Shown here: one piece after another, positions 1 through 11,987 of the stretch
How positions within the stretch are numbered: position 1 is the stretch's first letter
Layout of the letters: the number at the start of each line of letters is the position of its first letter
NCBI GenBank assembly: GCA_024362935.1
Contig: JANCRA010000011.1
Span: 434,001-498,000 of the forward strand
Reading direction: 5' to 3'
From: Setophaga petechia
Lineage: Eukaryota > Chordata > Aves > Passeriformes > Parulidae
DNA length: 64,000 bases
The notes under the pieces: generated by a model
Database searches by the model: none
What the model saw: the letters and a program-made list of their open reading frames with translations, nothing else
Told to the model about the DNA's origin: nothing
Position numbers and translations under genes: made by a program

Positions 1-141
1 TAAAAAAACATTGGCTTTACATAATTTTGTAAGATCTAACCCATTCATTGCCATTTTGAAAGTCTGGAGATTATTTCCAGTACTGGTACAAGATCAATGC
101 CAGTTTAATTTATTTAACTGCATAGTTGAAGAAGAGTTTAC
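1..141 (-). other. RIMS2: RIMS2 intron, 5' edge (partial)
   Basis: Intron following the last visible exon, cut by the window edge. No further feature was seen. Confidence 0.8.
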
Positions 142-298
142 CTTTGTGGGGGAGGGACACTGGGAGACCACGATCTAGTCCGTCCTATACTATCTCCACG
201 GTGAGGGGACCCTGATCGAGAACAATGGTTAGATGACATTACTTGCTCTGGCACTGACAGTGTTGAACTTTGAAGATCTCTCCCGTTATGTCGGTAAT
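142..298 (-). CDS. RIMS2: RIMS2 exon: Ser/Arg/Pro-rich C2A-C2B linker (157 bp)
   Basis: Acceptor TTTTTAG and donor GTAAAC enclose 157 bp. With one carried base they encode 52 codons and two spare bases: DYRHNGRDLQSSTLSVPEQ, then VMSSNHCSRSGSPHRGDS, then IGRTRSWSPSVPPPQ. This is the last exon in the window. The sequence is low-complexity linker rich in RS/SP motifs; the proline motif that binds RIM-BP would lie further 3', outside the window. The strand and phase fit the 69-bp exon at 10731. Confidence 0.97.
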
Positions 299-2004
299 CT
301 AAAAAGAAATGTAAATATTCAGTGAATCTGAAGTTGCACTTTTCAACTTCCTGCTGTATCTGTAGTAATGAGTTTCTCAGTAGAAAATGGGATTTGATCG
401 AGAATGTTATTGTGTGTTCTTGGGTTTTATAATAAAACATACATATGTAAGTTGACTCCTGTTGTTATGCTTTATTTAAGTTCAATTACAATTCTTATAG
501 CTATACTTCAAAAGTATAGAAATTAATACCATGCACCAAACTGGGGACTTACCATTTATGGTTAATACAATGTATTAATAATAAAACAAATTAAACTGAT
601 TTTTCCTCAGAATAAAAACCTAATTGCTGCATCTTTAATTAAAATTATATTTTAAATGTTGTGTAATTTTTTTTTCAAATAGAAATATCCATAATTAAAA
701 ATTAATCCAAAATTTAGTTTAAAAATTTAGGGATAGGAAGCTACTATGGAGTTCAATAATGAGATTGAGTTCAAGAGAGATTTGCATTTCCGAAATATTT
801 AAGGTAAAAATGACTCAATGACATCAGATTTCACTCACAATTCTGAATTAAAAAAACACATTTTCTTCACAAATAGCAAGCACCTTGGACTAATCTTGAA
901 TAAGCCTAACAGAAGGCATAAATGGTTTAAGCAAAAGCCTCCAAGTTACACTGGCCTAAAAGGCTACCGCCTGGACATTTAACACAGGCTTTTAATAAAA
1001 ATCTTCTTTAAAAACTGTATGTGTTAAAAATAATGGTCTTCATGTAATTCAAAAAGTGAATTCACTGTCCCATGGTGCAATAGTCTCTGTGGAAAAAAAA
1101 ATACTACATATACAGCAATTTCAAGTAAGTTTCCCCAAATTTTGTGATGATGAAATAAAAACATAATGATAAGAAATTGAAGATTTGCAATTGTTAAACT
1201 GATTATAACACTTATCAGGAACAGGTCTTCAGAGAGTTCCTGGTGGCTATGACAACTGATAGAACTGATTTCTTTGTTGCAAAGGCAGTAACCAAGAAAA
1301 GAATACTTAGAGAGATCCACCCGGCACTGGAAAAATTCAGGCTCATGCAACTGTTATACTTTTCCCATGAATCTTCCAAGAGTAGAATAATCTTCTGCTC
1401 ATGATTTTCTTATTTTTCTTCCTGGAAAATGTTCATTAGAACCTAAACAAAACCTTATTAATTCATTCCACTTTATGGTTCCAAGCATGTTCAATACTTT
1501 CAACTGAGTACTCATATTTACTATATGGCCTTACAACCAAGGATATATATAAACAATTCTAATTCATAAACAACTTCTTCCTTCTATGTTTAGTATAAAA
1601 AGCTTTGTGTGTATCTGGCATGTGTACTAAAGGGGGAAAAAAAAGGCACATCACTCTTACATTCCACTAATATAATGATGCTGAGGATGACAGTCTGTCC
1701 TCACTACACCACAGTCAAATCACGTTATTTGCGTACCTTCAGCTAAGAGTCAGTAATGAAATACCAACTTTTATCCTATATACAAAGTAAATTTATTATA
1801 AGCACTGAAAAAATACATAGGGGCCAGTGGAACATAATTCTGAGATTATCAAAGGCAAGGTGGGAAATTTATGTGTGTTTGAAACAGGGTGTTATTCACT
1901 CACTAGTAAAATGTTGTAGATAAATAAATTTTTTGCAAGTCAGTCTGGAAATCAATACTCTGCAATTCTGCAATTCTTTAAGTAAAAGAGCTACAGTAAC
2001 AGTA

Positions 2005-2638
2005 GTGAAGAGCCCACCCTGCAGCAGACTCCTGACAGGACCTGTGGACCTGTGGAGAGAGAAGCCCCCCCTGGAGCAGGTTTGCTGGCAGGACTTGTGA
2101 CCCAGCCTGGAGTCGTTTTGAGGGGCTGCAGCCTGCGGGAGGGACTCATGCTGGAGCAGTTTGTGAAGAACTGCAGCCCATGGGATGAACTGACATTGGA
2201 GAGGTCCTTGAGGGACTGTCTCCCATGAGAGGGACCTCACTCTGGAGCAGAGGGATAGAGTGAAGGGAGGAAGGAGCAGCAGAGACAATGCGTGATGAAG
2301 GAACGGCACCCCCATTCCCATCTCCCTGTGCAGCTGAGAGGGAGGAGGCAGGGAACCAGGGGCGAAGTTGAGACCAGAGAGAAGGAAGGGATGGGGGCAA
2401 AGCTTTGAAGTTTCAGGGGCTTATTTTCTCATTTTGCTACTCTGATTTCATTTGCCATAAAATAATATCTCTGAGTTGACTGTTTTGCCCACAACCAGAA
2501 CAGGGAGTGATCTCTTCCTGTCCTTATCTCCACCCACAAGTCTTCTGTTATATTTCCTCTCCCATTTCCAACTCGTGAGGGCAATGATGGAGCAGTTTAG
2601 GCAGCCACTTGGCACCTAGCCAGAGTCAATCCACCACA
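2005..2638 (+). mobile_element. Avian LTR-like interspersed repeat, 5'-truncated copy
   Basis: A GC-rich block in AT-rich intron. It has a roughly 45-bp repeating pattern (cues such as CTGGAGCAG...GAAGAACTGCAGCCC) at about 2050-2250, then a purine-rich part, a T-rich part with ATAAAATAAT, and an end reading GTCAATCCACCACA. I recognise this order from a common repeat in bird genomes that I believe is an ERV long terminal repeat, ending in CA. The family name and orientation are uncertain. It lacks the beginning that is present in the copy at 44.27 kb. No retroviral coding sequence is present. Confidence 0.7.
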
Positions 2639-5177
2639 CATAAATGAGCAGCAAGTTATTATAAACTTCTAGATATTGAAATAAAAAACCATTTACAGTA
2701 CAAGAACAGAGAGAAATATCGTCTTATTATCCTAATAATGCATATCTATTGGCAGAAAAGATAGAGATAGTCTATCCAGATAGATCTTGCATATACAAGT
2801 AGAATTTGTTGAATTTGGAGATGAAAAGCAATGTAGAGTAGTAACATGAAGAAATAGGTAAATCCTTTGAAAAAATCAGGAGTTTATATAATATTTGGTG
2901 TGTACAGACATCAAAGTATGAGGGGAATGAGCAATACTGTAAGATTTTCCAGGTGAATAAACATAATGAAGGGCAAAGTAATCCATTAACAAAACACAAA
3001 CAAAAACCTCCTTTAAATTCTAAGAAATGCTAAAATGTCTAAAAAATTCCTGGAAGTGAAAACAAGTAAATCAAAATTATAAAACTTACTACATCTGCAG
3101 ACAAAAACAAATTAATTAGTTTGGAACAAAAAGCCTCTTCCAGCTCTAATTTGTTATCGTAGTTGACCAAATGAGCAGTATCGTTGCAATAAATCAAAAT
3201 ATATGACTTTGTAATTAATTGTCAAGTCTAATCCTGATCAAATATGTGCTTTACATTAATTTTGAAGTAGTCAGGCAGTCCTTTCTTGTAACTAACACTG
3301 GTACTGCTTCCTTATAACAATAACAAAGGCAGAAACAATCAGCATTCCTAGCAATTTTGCTAAATCTTGATAAAGTTTTGCTACATTTTTTGAAGAAAAC
3401 TAGAGGTGTTTAGCTGCGATCAAAGAAATAGATTAATGTTGTCTAATAACATTGTTGCCCAAAAAAAATTGACATTTATAATCCATTTACCTAAAACAAA
3501 AATAATTATATTTACAAATTCCTCTTTTTCCAACAGGCCACACATTGAAAAGCAACTGTTTACGTAAGACAACCCACTAACATGGGTTAATGAGGTAATT
3601 TCAAAATTATCCTTCAGTTTTGTAGAGTTAATGTAGCTCTGATTTAACTGTCTGTACTGCCTGTAGGTATAATTTACTTTCCAATTTCAAAAACTACTGC
3701 ACATCCTGAAAATAAGGTTAGAGAACTTAAGTAAAAAACATTTTCTTGTGAAAAGAAATTATAGACAGAAAAGACAGGTCACAAGGGCAGCTTGACCAAT
3801 GGGTTGCTATTGAGCAAAGCAGATATTTATAGCAGTAGTAAAAATAGGATAAGCATTATCCTGCTTGCAGCTATAAATATTGAGTCATTACCATAGAATC
3901 AAAGGCTCTGTAACTATGGCAAGCCTCTTAAATCAACATTGAGGGTACACAGAACCTGATAATCAGTGTAGACATAATCAGTGGTAAACAACTGTGAGCT
4001 GCAGACACCTAAAAGACAGACACATGACAAAGAGAGCTGCAATGCCACCACCTTCTTCTGTCATGGGAAGGTTTCATTAAAAACTAATACATATGAAAAG
4101 AGGGATTTTACAAAGCACATTAAATACAGCTTCTTCAGACCTGAAGTTTTAGTTTTATCTGATTTAAGAGAGACTATTAATATATTTGACTTAAAATATC
4201 AATCCACACAGTATGTACTGTGCTAATATTATGCTATGCAGGGTACGTGTTTGGTTAATACTGATGATTGAATTGTTATTAAATTATGAATCTTTCAGGT
4301 CCAAAATTGCAGAAAATCACAAACTTCCAAATATTAGGTTCATATCAGCAGCCCTGAAATAGGCCTAAAAAGAATTAACTGAAGTGTATTAATGAAGATT
4401 TTGATTTAGATGCCTTGCTGCTTGATTTACTTGAAAGAAACTCTTAGTATGAAGATTGTTCTAGAAAGGCAGTACTAGAATTTGGCTGCTTGTCATAGGT
4501 AATGTAATTGACTTGTTTCTGACACTGATGTTAAGTGGTGTTTTCTCCACTTTAACATCTGTATTTGATTGAAGCATCAAGCTTTCAGATATTTAAATTT
4601 TTTGTACTCACAGTGGTTGGGCTTTGAACAAGCCCTAATTAAAAACAATTATATAATCAAATTGCCAGAAATGCTTAACATACCAACATTTCACATATGG
4701 GCATTTTAGAGAGAGTTCAGTTCTTTCATACAAATGTGCTCAGCTTCTGGGCTGATTTGCACATCTAAATGAAGATTTTAGATGTCCTCTAAAAAAATTG
4801 CTGACAGCCACTGATCAAATAAATTATTGATATCTGAATGCTTTATAAGTTGAAGATACATTATGGATTGCTTTGGGGAATTTTTTGGTATTAAATATTA
4901 TTCTGCAAACATAAGAAGGATGAATGTACAGTGAAAGGAATCAGTAAACATTACAGTAGGAATAACCAGTTACTTGCTGCATAGCAACTCAGCTCCTCAC
5001 AGGTATATTTAGCTCTACAGCACTAATTGTATTTATGGGCCCATTACACTTAAGACAATTCTTTTCTTGTGGAAAAGCATTCCCACACAGTAACTAGAGC
5101 TTGTTGAGTTTTCAGTGCTGTTCCTATACCCAGCATGACATGAAAAGCTTGGGCGTGGGGGAAGGGGGGGAAAATAC

Positions 5178-5276
5178 CTAAACCACCACAGTCATTAAAA
5201 AGATGTTTCTCTAAACCACCACAGTCATTAAAAAGATGTTTCTCTAAACCACCACAGTCATTAAAAAGATGTTTCT
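5178..5276. repeat. Perfect 33-bp x 3 minisatellite
   Basis: The unit starting CTAAACCACCACAGTCATTA and ending GATGTTTCT occurs at 5178-5210, 5211-5243 and 5244-5276 with no mismatch. The length is a multiple of three, so an open frame on the minus strand shows an 11-residue repeat (EKHLFNDCGGL), but this lies in an intron and is not taken as coding. Confidence 0.97.
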
Positions 5277-7875
5277 TCCTCGTTGAGCATTCATCCATGT
5301 ATATTTGCATCTGTCCAGTAAGTCCCTCAAATTAGCCTCCTCTTCACACTGTTGACTGGAATTTATCAGTCTTTCTTGCTTCTTCCTTTTTGGAAGTGCT
5401 CTTCTAAATTACCACAATTGTAACTCATCCCAACCAGTGATCCCCTTATGTGAGAAGTATCCACAAAGAGCATGTCTAATAGGAATGCAATTTCATTGCA
5501 ATTTTCATTGCCTTTTAATCCCTTTGTTACTTCATAGACATAGGACTATGGTAAAATATAAACTAACACACCAACTTCATATTTCCTTAACTTTCCTCAA
5601 AGAGAGTACTATTTATAATTAGTAATCATCTGAAAATAAAACCTGAATCAATTTACATCCTTACTTACAAACTGAAGTGATATAGCTTATATTTAAAAGT
5701 AGTTTTGACTAGTTTTGACTAGTTTAAAGAAAAGCATTGAGAGAATTTGGATGTTTGAGGATAAAGACAATTTTTCAGCTGAGAAAATTATACTGAAGAA
5801 TTTCTTTATTTTTTAAATAATAGAAGTATTACATTTAAAATTTAAATAAGAGAATAAACATGTAAAATGGGAAGTATATATTAGGAAAGAAAACTAAAAT
5901 GAAAGAAAAGCTTGAAGAATTATAATAATGTATAAAGAACTTTAGGCAAAAAGTTTTAAATATTATATAAATTATTTGTTTGAAAGAAAAGAAAATGGTT
6001 AAAGATCCATTAATCAAGGCAGTCAGCATAAGGACTATTTCACATGGCTTGAATTTCAGTTTGGAGGGGGGATTTTTGTGATGCACAGACTAACATTTTT
6101 AAATCAAAGGAGAGCCCAGAAAGAGCAGATTTTAGAGCAAGGCATTTGGTATCAACATACAATAAAATAAAACCCTTGTCAGTGTTTAGGTCTGAAGTTA
6201 CTGGGCTTTTGGGTCACAACGGGCTCCCACTTAGGGCTAGCTGATAATCTGGTAAGACAATGAAATCTGTATTTTAGTAGGGATAAAAGTAATCCACTCT
6301 ATGTGCTAATGCTGTAAGATATCTTTCTATAGGCAGTGGTAAATTCTAGTTGATTTTAATCTGTAACCAAAGTGTGTTTTCTGCATCTGCTTTGAGAAGC
6401 AATCATCCACAGGATTCAGGCATAAAAATTCAGCCCACGTTATCAACAAATAGAGAAAAAGACATTTCCTCTGCAGCAAAGGCTGCAACATGACAGTGAA
6501 AGTATTCTTTTGAACAAAGAATTCCTCGGGTGTTTTGAGAGGTGAAACAAAAATTGATAATTTCTTTTCATTCTTCTTCAAACACAGAAATATTTTTGAA
6601 GGTTCAGTAATAACTGCTGTACTATTCTGTACTATTTTTTCATAATTTACGTGGACCCAACTATCTGAATAAATCTCTTCTTTGTATTCTTATTTCCTCC
6701 TGAAACATACAGCTATCTTCTGCATAATGATAAAAACTACACACTATAAATGTTTTTCTTCTTAAAGCTGGAGACTGCACTCTTTTACTCAGAAAAGCTC
6801 TTCTCTACAGAGGCTTGTAATGCAGTCTATGCAGAATTCACTGCCTTGCACTCTTCCATGATTCATTTGTTGCTTCTGTTGAAACATATCTCAGATTGCA
6901 AGTGCTTCATAATACATAATCTGTTGTAATGCAGATAAGATATTGGTGTAGAACTGAATTTTAAACATCATTATCTTATTTAATATTTTAGTGTTACAAA
7001 AACAATAGGTGAGAATTTTACGATTAAATGGTCTCGACAATACATGTCTCTGTTCATAAAGTCAGACTCAGTAGGCTGCTTGTATTCCCTAGGTTCAACA
7101 TACACTAGAAAGTGTCTGGAAAGAAAACTATTTAGAAATTATAGTCCCTATTCCTTGAATTTGTTAACTGCAATGCATGCTTAACTTTGGACACTAGAAA
7201 GAAAAAAAAACACCCAAAAAGCCAATCTGCCAATCTGCCTTTCACTGAGTTGTATTTATGGTTATAATATAAATGATGTTTTATAAGCCTTTCTGGCATT
7301 AAAAAAAATATATTAAAAAACTCTATAGCTTTTATCAAAAAAGAAATAAGAGCATTCCAAAGGGCAGATGTAGATGCTGATGTAATCTCACACAGAACTG
7401 CTGGTGACAACTTTGAGGGCCCAGGTTTATTGTTCAGGACAGCAAAATAGATTCTTCACACTGTTTGAGAGGTAGGTATAACCAATCTAGAGACATAACC
7501 TGGAACTGCTAATGCTGCTCATTTCACTTTCCTATGGTAAGATTAATGATAGCAAAGATGAAATATTAATAGAGATTCTATTCTAGTGCTTTCCAAGATG
7601 AATGTACATAATATTTGAAGAGAGATATTTTAGAATCTAGTAAAAATTTGCTTTTTAAATATGTAATATGCTATAACTCTTTGTGACAATTGATGTTAGA
7701 GAAAATGTGTAGCCATAAAAAAAGACATTGAAGTTTTTCAATCTGTTTCTCACTATTTTTCTAAAGGCCTTTCCTGTTGACAGAAACAACAGACTGAAGT
7801 TTATTACATTTGTCTAAGAAGGCTAAGATCCAATCCACAAGAAGTGATAGATTAGGTAAATAATGTTTCCAAAAG

Positions 7876-7937
7876 GTCACAAAATGACAGAGTAGTTTGA
7901 ATTGGAAGGGAACTTTAAAGGACATCTAGTCAACCAT
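7876..7937 (-). mobile_element. CR1 LINE 3'-end fragment
   Basis: TTTGAATTGGAAGGGAACTT followed by AAAGGACATCTAGTCAACC matches the reverse complement of the CR1 3' end (usually GGTTGGAAGGGACCTTAAAG then ATCATCTAGTCCAACC). Only about 60 bp is recognisable. Confidence 0.75.
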
Positions 7938-9242
7938 TATGAATAAAAGTAAATTGAAGAGGAGCAAAGAGTTAATTTTTCTTCCTTTAGTTCACAGGTG
8001 TGATACTAGGAATTAATTTTATGGAAAGGATCACTGAGAGTACTTGAAAGATGTTGGCAAGCTTACTTCATGTAATGCACTCTTTATATAGCAGACAGAA
8101 GAAGAGCAAAGTGTCATGTTAAATAAAACCTGAAAATACAAAATGAAAGAACTGGGATAAGTAAGAAAGAAAGAAAACTAAGAGAGACAAATGGCACATA
8201 ACAGTGCATATATTTAAACCAAGATTGTGATGAGTCTACAAATGAAGAGAGAAACTTTAAGTGATTGAGGGAATGATAAGGAGAGTGGATGGTAAGACAA
8301 GACAGGACTAAACAAGAAGACTTACAAACATAGTGGCAGCAGCACAAAAAAAGTAAGGCACTAAATATTTCAAAACCTAAAAACCATCACATTTTCCTAC
8401 CCACACAGCCCAGGTGAATTTAAATGCAAATAAGGTGTAGAATTGTTCAGCAAAAATTCAATAGCTTAAAGATCCTAAAAAACTAAAGGTATGTCAGAAA
8501 CTCAGGTAAGGAAGGTAGGGGTCATTCACTGCATTGTAAAGACCATAACTTTACAAGCTGTCAAAAGATAATTTTATTGAATAAAAGTTGTAAATCTAGG
8601 TGATCCATAAGAATCCTGCTGATGTTCAAGCGCCTGGTAAAAAAAATCTGCAAAACTTGGTACCTTTTTCCAGGACAAGAAAAACATTTCACTTTCAAAA
8701 TTGTACTCTACTGGGCACTCTAGAAATATATCCATTAAATCCAGTTATTTCCTACCTTTGTTTTTAAGCTCCTAAATTAGATTGATACATTTTAATTTAA
8801 CTGACCCACAGCAATATGAAAGCTCTTAATTTTGGGAGGACAGGCAATTTGAACATCTTAGTGACTACTAATTACAGACAGCAAGCTCATCAAAGACTGA
8901 AAGTACAGTAAATAGGAACAAAGGGCTTCTGAGGATGGTTGCCTCTTTGGTTCCAGTACTTCACACCACTCTGGCTATCTATCCTACCTGTGTTCTGACT
9001 GCAATAAAGCAAACAGGGGAGTGGGAATATAAAAATGCTGTAAATTTTCCTTAATAGTTTTCTAATTAAAGTAATAATCTGAAAAAATAGCCTGTTACTG
9101 TTTGAAGATAAATGTTTTAAGGAACACAGAAACTTTCATTGTTTTGTAGCCCTAACATTCTTTTTTTTATCTGGTGAAACTCCAGGAATCTTAGCACAAA
9201 TATGACTTGCCCTGTTTATATTATAAAGTCTGTAAAATATTA

Positions 9243-9273
9243 TCAGTTATTAAAAATAACTGATTTTTAATAA
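9243..9273. repeat. Two interleaved inverted repeats
   Basis: TCAGTTATT/AATAACTGA (9243-9251 and 9255-9263) and TTATTAAAAA/TTTTTAATAA (9247-9256 and 9264-9273) overlap, so only one stem can form at a time. Very AT-rich, so chance is a real explanation. Confidence 0.6.
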
Positions 9274-9973
9274 CATTTACATGCTATATATTATTAAAAA
9301 ATATTAAAAGTTATCTCCCTATCCCAGCAAGTGCAAGACTCATAGCACGGAATAGTAACATACCAGGGTCAAAAATGAAGCACAGCCTATGAGCTAACCA
9401 TGAAATAGCTGGAAATAAAAGCATGACTATGTCGACAAAACAGAAATGCATCTGAGCTCAGACAAGTAACAGATTTTAAAGCAGGCCCAGGCCAACTCAT
9501 ATAATTAGAGAGTTCACTAAATGTCTGGATTGATCAATACTTGGCTTCACACCATCTCCCAATATTCAGGATTGCCTACCTCACCTCTTTTTATTCCCTT
9601 TTAGTTCTGAGGTGAGCTGCATTCCTCTCATTCCCCTTTCCTGTCTCTCCTCCCTGAGCCTCCCGCAGAAGGCCCTGCAGCCCCTGTGCTGATGGGTGCC
9701 TTGGACTGCCCTGAGCGGATCACGCTCCCACAGCTGCTGTGCAGAGCAGGCAGATTATACTGCTCAGCCTTTCCCAAACCCCACTGCCTCACACTGCAGC
9801 TGGACCTCACCCAAGAAAACCAGAAGCTGTCTAGCACAGAAAACCCTGTGTGTTAAAAATCTGAGAACAGCAGCAGGGCAACAGAACATACACTGAGAGG
9901 AGCACCCCACTCTGTGCTGATAGCAGCAGCACTCAGTACTGGTTGGAGGTAGCACAGCTGCCTCCTTTGGACT

Positions 9974-10166
9974 GGATACTGGGAAAAAACTGCCTGAAAA
10001 AGTTGTCCAGCAATGGAACAGGCTGCCCAGGGAAGGGGTGGAGTGACCACTCCTGCAGGTGTTTAAAAGACAATGTGGCTGTGGGACTCAGGAGCAAGGT
10101 TTAGTAGGGGATTTTGCAGTTCTAGCAGCTGGACTTAATCCAACCTAAAAATGTCCACGATTCTTA
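9974..10166 (+). mobile_element. CR1 LINE 3'-end fragment
   Basis: The order GGAACAGGCTGCCCAGGGAA, GGGTGGAGTGACCACTCCTG, GGTGTTTAAAAGACAATGTG, then GCAGCTGGACTTAATCCAAC is the classic CR1 3' region, ending near an ATTCTT-type tail. The sequence just upstream (9.59-9.97 kb) is GC-rich and may belong to it but was not recognised. Confidence 0.88.
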
Positions 10167-10730
10167 AATATATTTTCTGTTGTAGTCATCAAAAGTATAT
10201 GGTTAGGATTTTATTGTTTTCAACAATTATTATTTTTTATTTGGTATTATCTTTTCTCTTGGAAGGGGAGACATACTCTTTGACATGATAACTTATTTCT
10301 CCAATGGGCTCCATTCCCAATACTTAGTGAAACAGATTATCTGCTACCTCCTGTCCTGCCTTAAAATGTTCATGTTTCAGACCTTTGGCAGTGTTATTAT
10401 TCCATCATGAAATTTTACAGGATATATCAACATATGTCTGTCAAAAAAGAGAAACGAACATTTCTGGTCATTTATTAAAAAAACTACCTTTATGCTATTT
10501 TTATCATTATATAAAAGCAATAAGGACATTCATACACTGACTTTTTTCCCCCGTTAGTAATTTTTGAGATTAGACATGCATTATGCATAATATTTATTTT
10601 GTGTCTCTTAGAAAAATATATACTTAAGTTCCACTTATATTTCATCAGAAAAACATTGCAAAATTCATAACAAATTATAAATAAAAAATATTTCTACTGA
10701 AATTTGAAAAGTAAGTTTAAACATTAGTAC

Positions 10731-10799
10731 CTGAAACAACACCAATTCCATCATCACAGTCATAGTCAGAGACTTCACTGTCACTGATTCTTTTGGATC
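10731..10799 (-). CDS. RIMS2: RIMS2 exon: acidic linker after C2A (69 bp)
   Basis: After TTTTTCCAG, one carried base plus 69 bp gives 23 codons and one spare base: RSKRISDSEVSDYDCDDGIG then VVS, before donor GTACTA. The SDSEVSDYDCDDGIGVVS segment is specific to RIM2; the RIM1 counterpart as I recall it is SDSDISDYEVDDG. It is acidic and Ser-rich, likely disordered. The length is a multiple of three, so skipping it would keep the frame; whether it is skipped cannot be read from sequence. Confidence 0.96.
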
Positions 10800-11943
10800 C
10801 TGGAAAAAGAAAAGATGTGTCATCTTCCTTCCTGTAAGTTAAAACTATCCTCTGTCAATAACACCTAAAATAGTGTAGGATTTCATACTATACCATGAAG
10901 CACTAACATCAGCATATAAAGGTAATTATTCATGTTATAATAGTTGAACATATATGACTGCATCAATTATTTCAGCTAAATCTTAAAAGTAATATAAAAT
11001 GATATGCTGAAATACATCTCTACAACATTGCTTTCATGAAATATTTTTATATAGTTTATATTAATTCCATATACACAGATATTTGTATTCATTCTCTACT
11101 GAAACTAGCATCACACTGTTCATCTTCCAAGTTTTCATATACAAGGCACCATCCCTCCCCAAAGTCTCTGAATAACAGAAAGATTATTAATAGCAATAAT
11201 ATTGAATGCATGTAGTACTTTCTTCAAGTTCTTAATAAGGATTATCAGGAGAAAGGGCAGTTTCACACATATAGCGTGCCATGGAACACAATCAAACTAT
11301 TAAATGTACACCTGCCAAAATATCTAGAGCTGAGTTGGCCAAAGCAGATTCCACTTCCACAATTAGAACCCAAATGTAGGTCACACAGGAAAAGTAAATA
11401 TGTCAGGTTTTGTTCAGCCTAAATTTACTTCAGTCTTCTATGGCATATTTAAACAGTATTTTATTGTTGATATCAGGGTTAAACACTGGCATGTGACTGA
11501 TAATTATTCATTTACTTATTTTAAAAGTGAAAGAATCCCTGCTCTTCAGCAAGATGGTGTGTCTATTTTAAGTTTCTGACCATCTAAAAATGGGGAATTG
11601 GAAGGCAGAAACTTTGTCACCACACCTCCAATCACATGCAAGATTTTTTTTTCTGCCTCAGAACATTTTTTCTGAAAAATGTAGACACAAAAATATCAGT
11701 AAAAAACTTTGAGTAGACCTGAAGAAGCCCAGGACGAAGCAGCCTTAATGCTCTATCTGAGTGACTGGCACAGAAGAATGTCTACCCTCCTTTCTCAGCA
11801 AAAAACTGGGATAACATGTACTTAGAGTGGTTTTGACAAAAATGAAGTTTTCAATTTAAAGAAACTTTAGAAATTATTTGAATTATAAGAACTGCTGTCA
11901 TTTTAGACTGTTGAACATCTGTTTACCTACCCACTAGAGGACA

Positions 11944-11987
11944 GTTTTCTTTAGCAGAAAGGAAGGTTTTCTTTAGCAGAAAGAGTG
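11944..11987. repeat. 22-bp tandem pair
   Basis: GTTTTCTTTAGCAGAAAG occurs at 11944 and again at 11966, with the last few bases of each unit differing. A small local duplication. Confidence 0.85.

Larger units (their letters stand above)
299..10730 (-). other. RIMS2: RIMS2 intron between the last two visible exons (about 10.4 kb)
   Basis: It contains an LTR-like repeat copy (about 2.0-2.64 kb), a perfect 33-bp x 3 minisatellite (5178-5276), CR1 relics at 7.88 and 9.97-10.17 kb, interleaved inverted repeats at 9243-9273, and a purine-rich stretch at 8.08-8.35 kb. A GC-richer unidentified stretch at 9.59-9.97 kb adjoins the second CR1 relic. Open frames here are short or lie within repeats. 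Confidence 0.75.

Noticed and set aside
2146..2400. Open frames of 84 and 141 codons on the minus strand as a gene
   Set aside because: They sit wholly within the GC-rich LTR-like repeat and overlap each other in different frames.
5050..5310. Repeat protein with three EKHLFNDCGGL units on the minus strand
   Set aside because: It is the translation of a perfect 33-bp minisatellite in an intron, with no splice sites in support.
8080..8350. Purine-rich tract as a triplex-forming or regulatory element
   Set aside because: Purine bias is moderate and interrupted; no mirror symmetry was seen.
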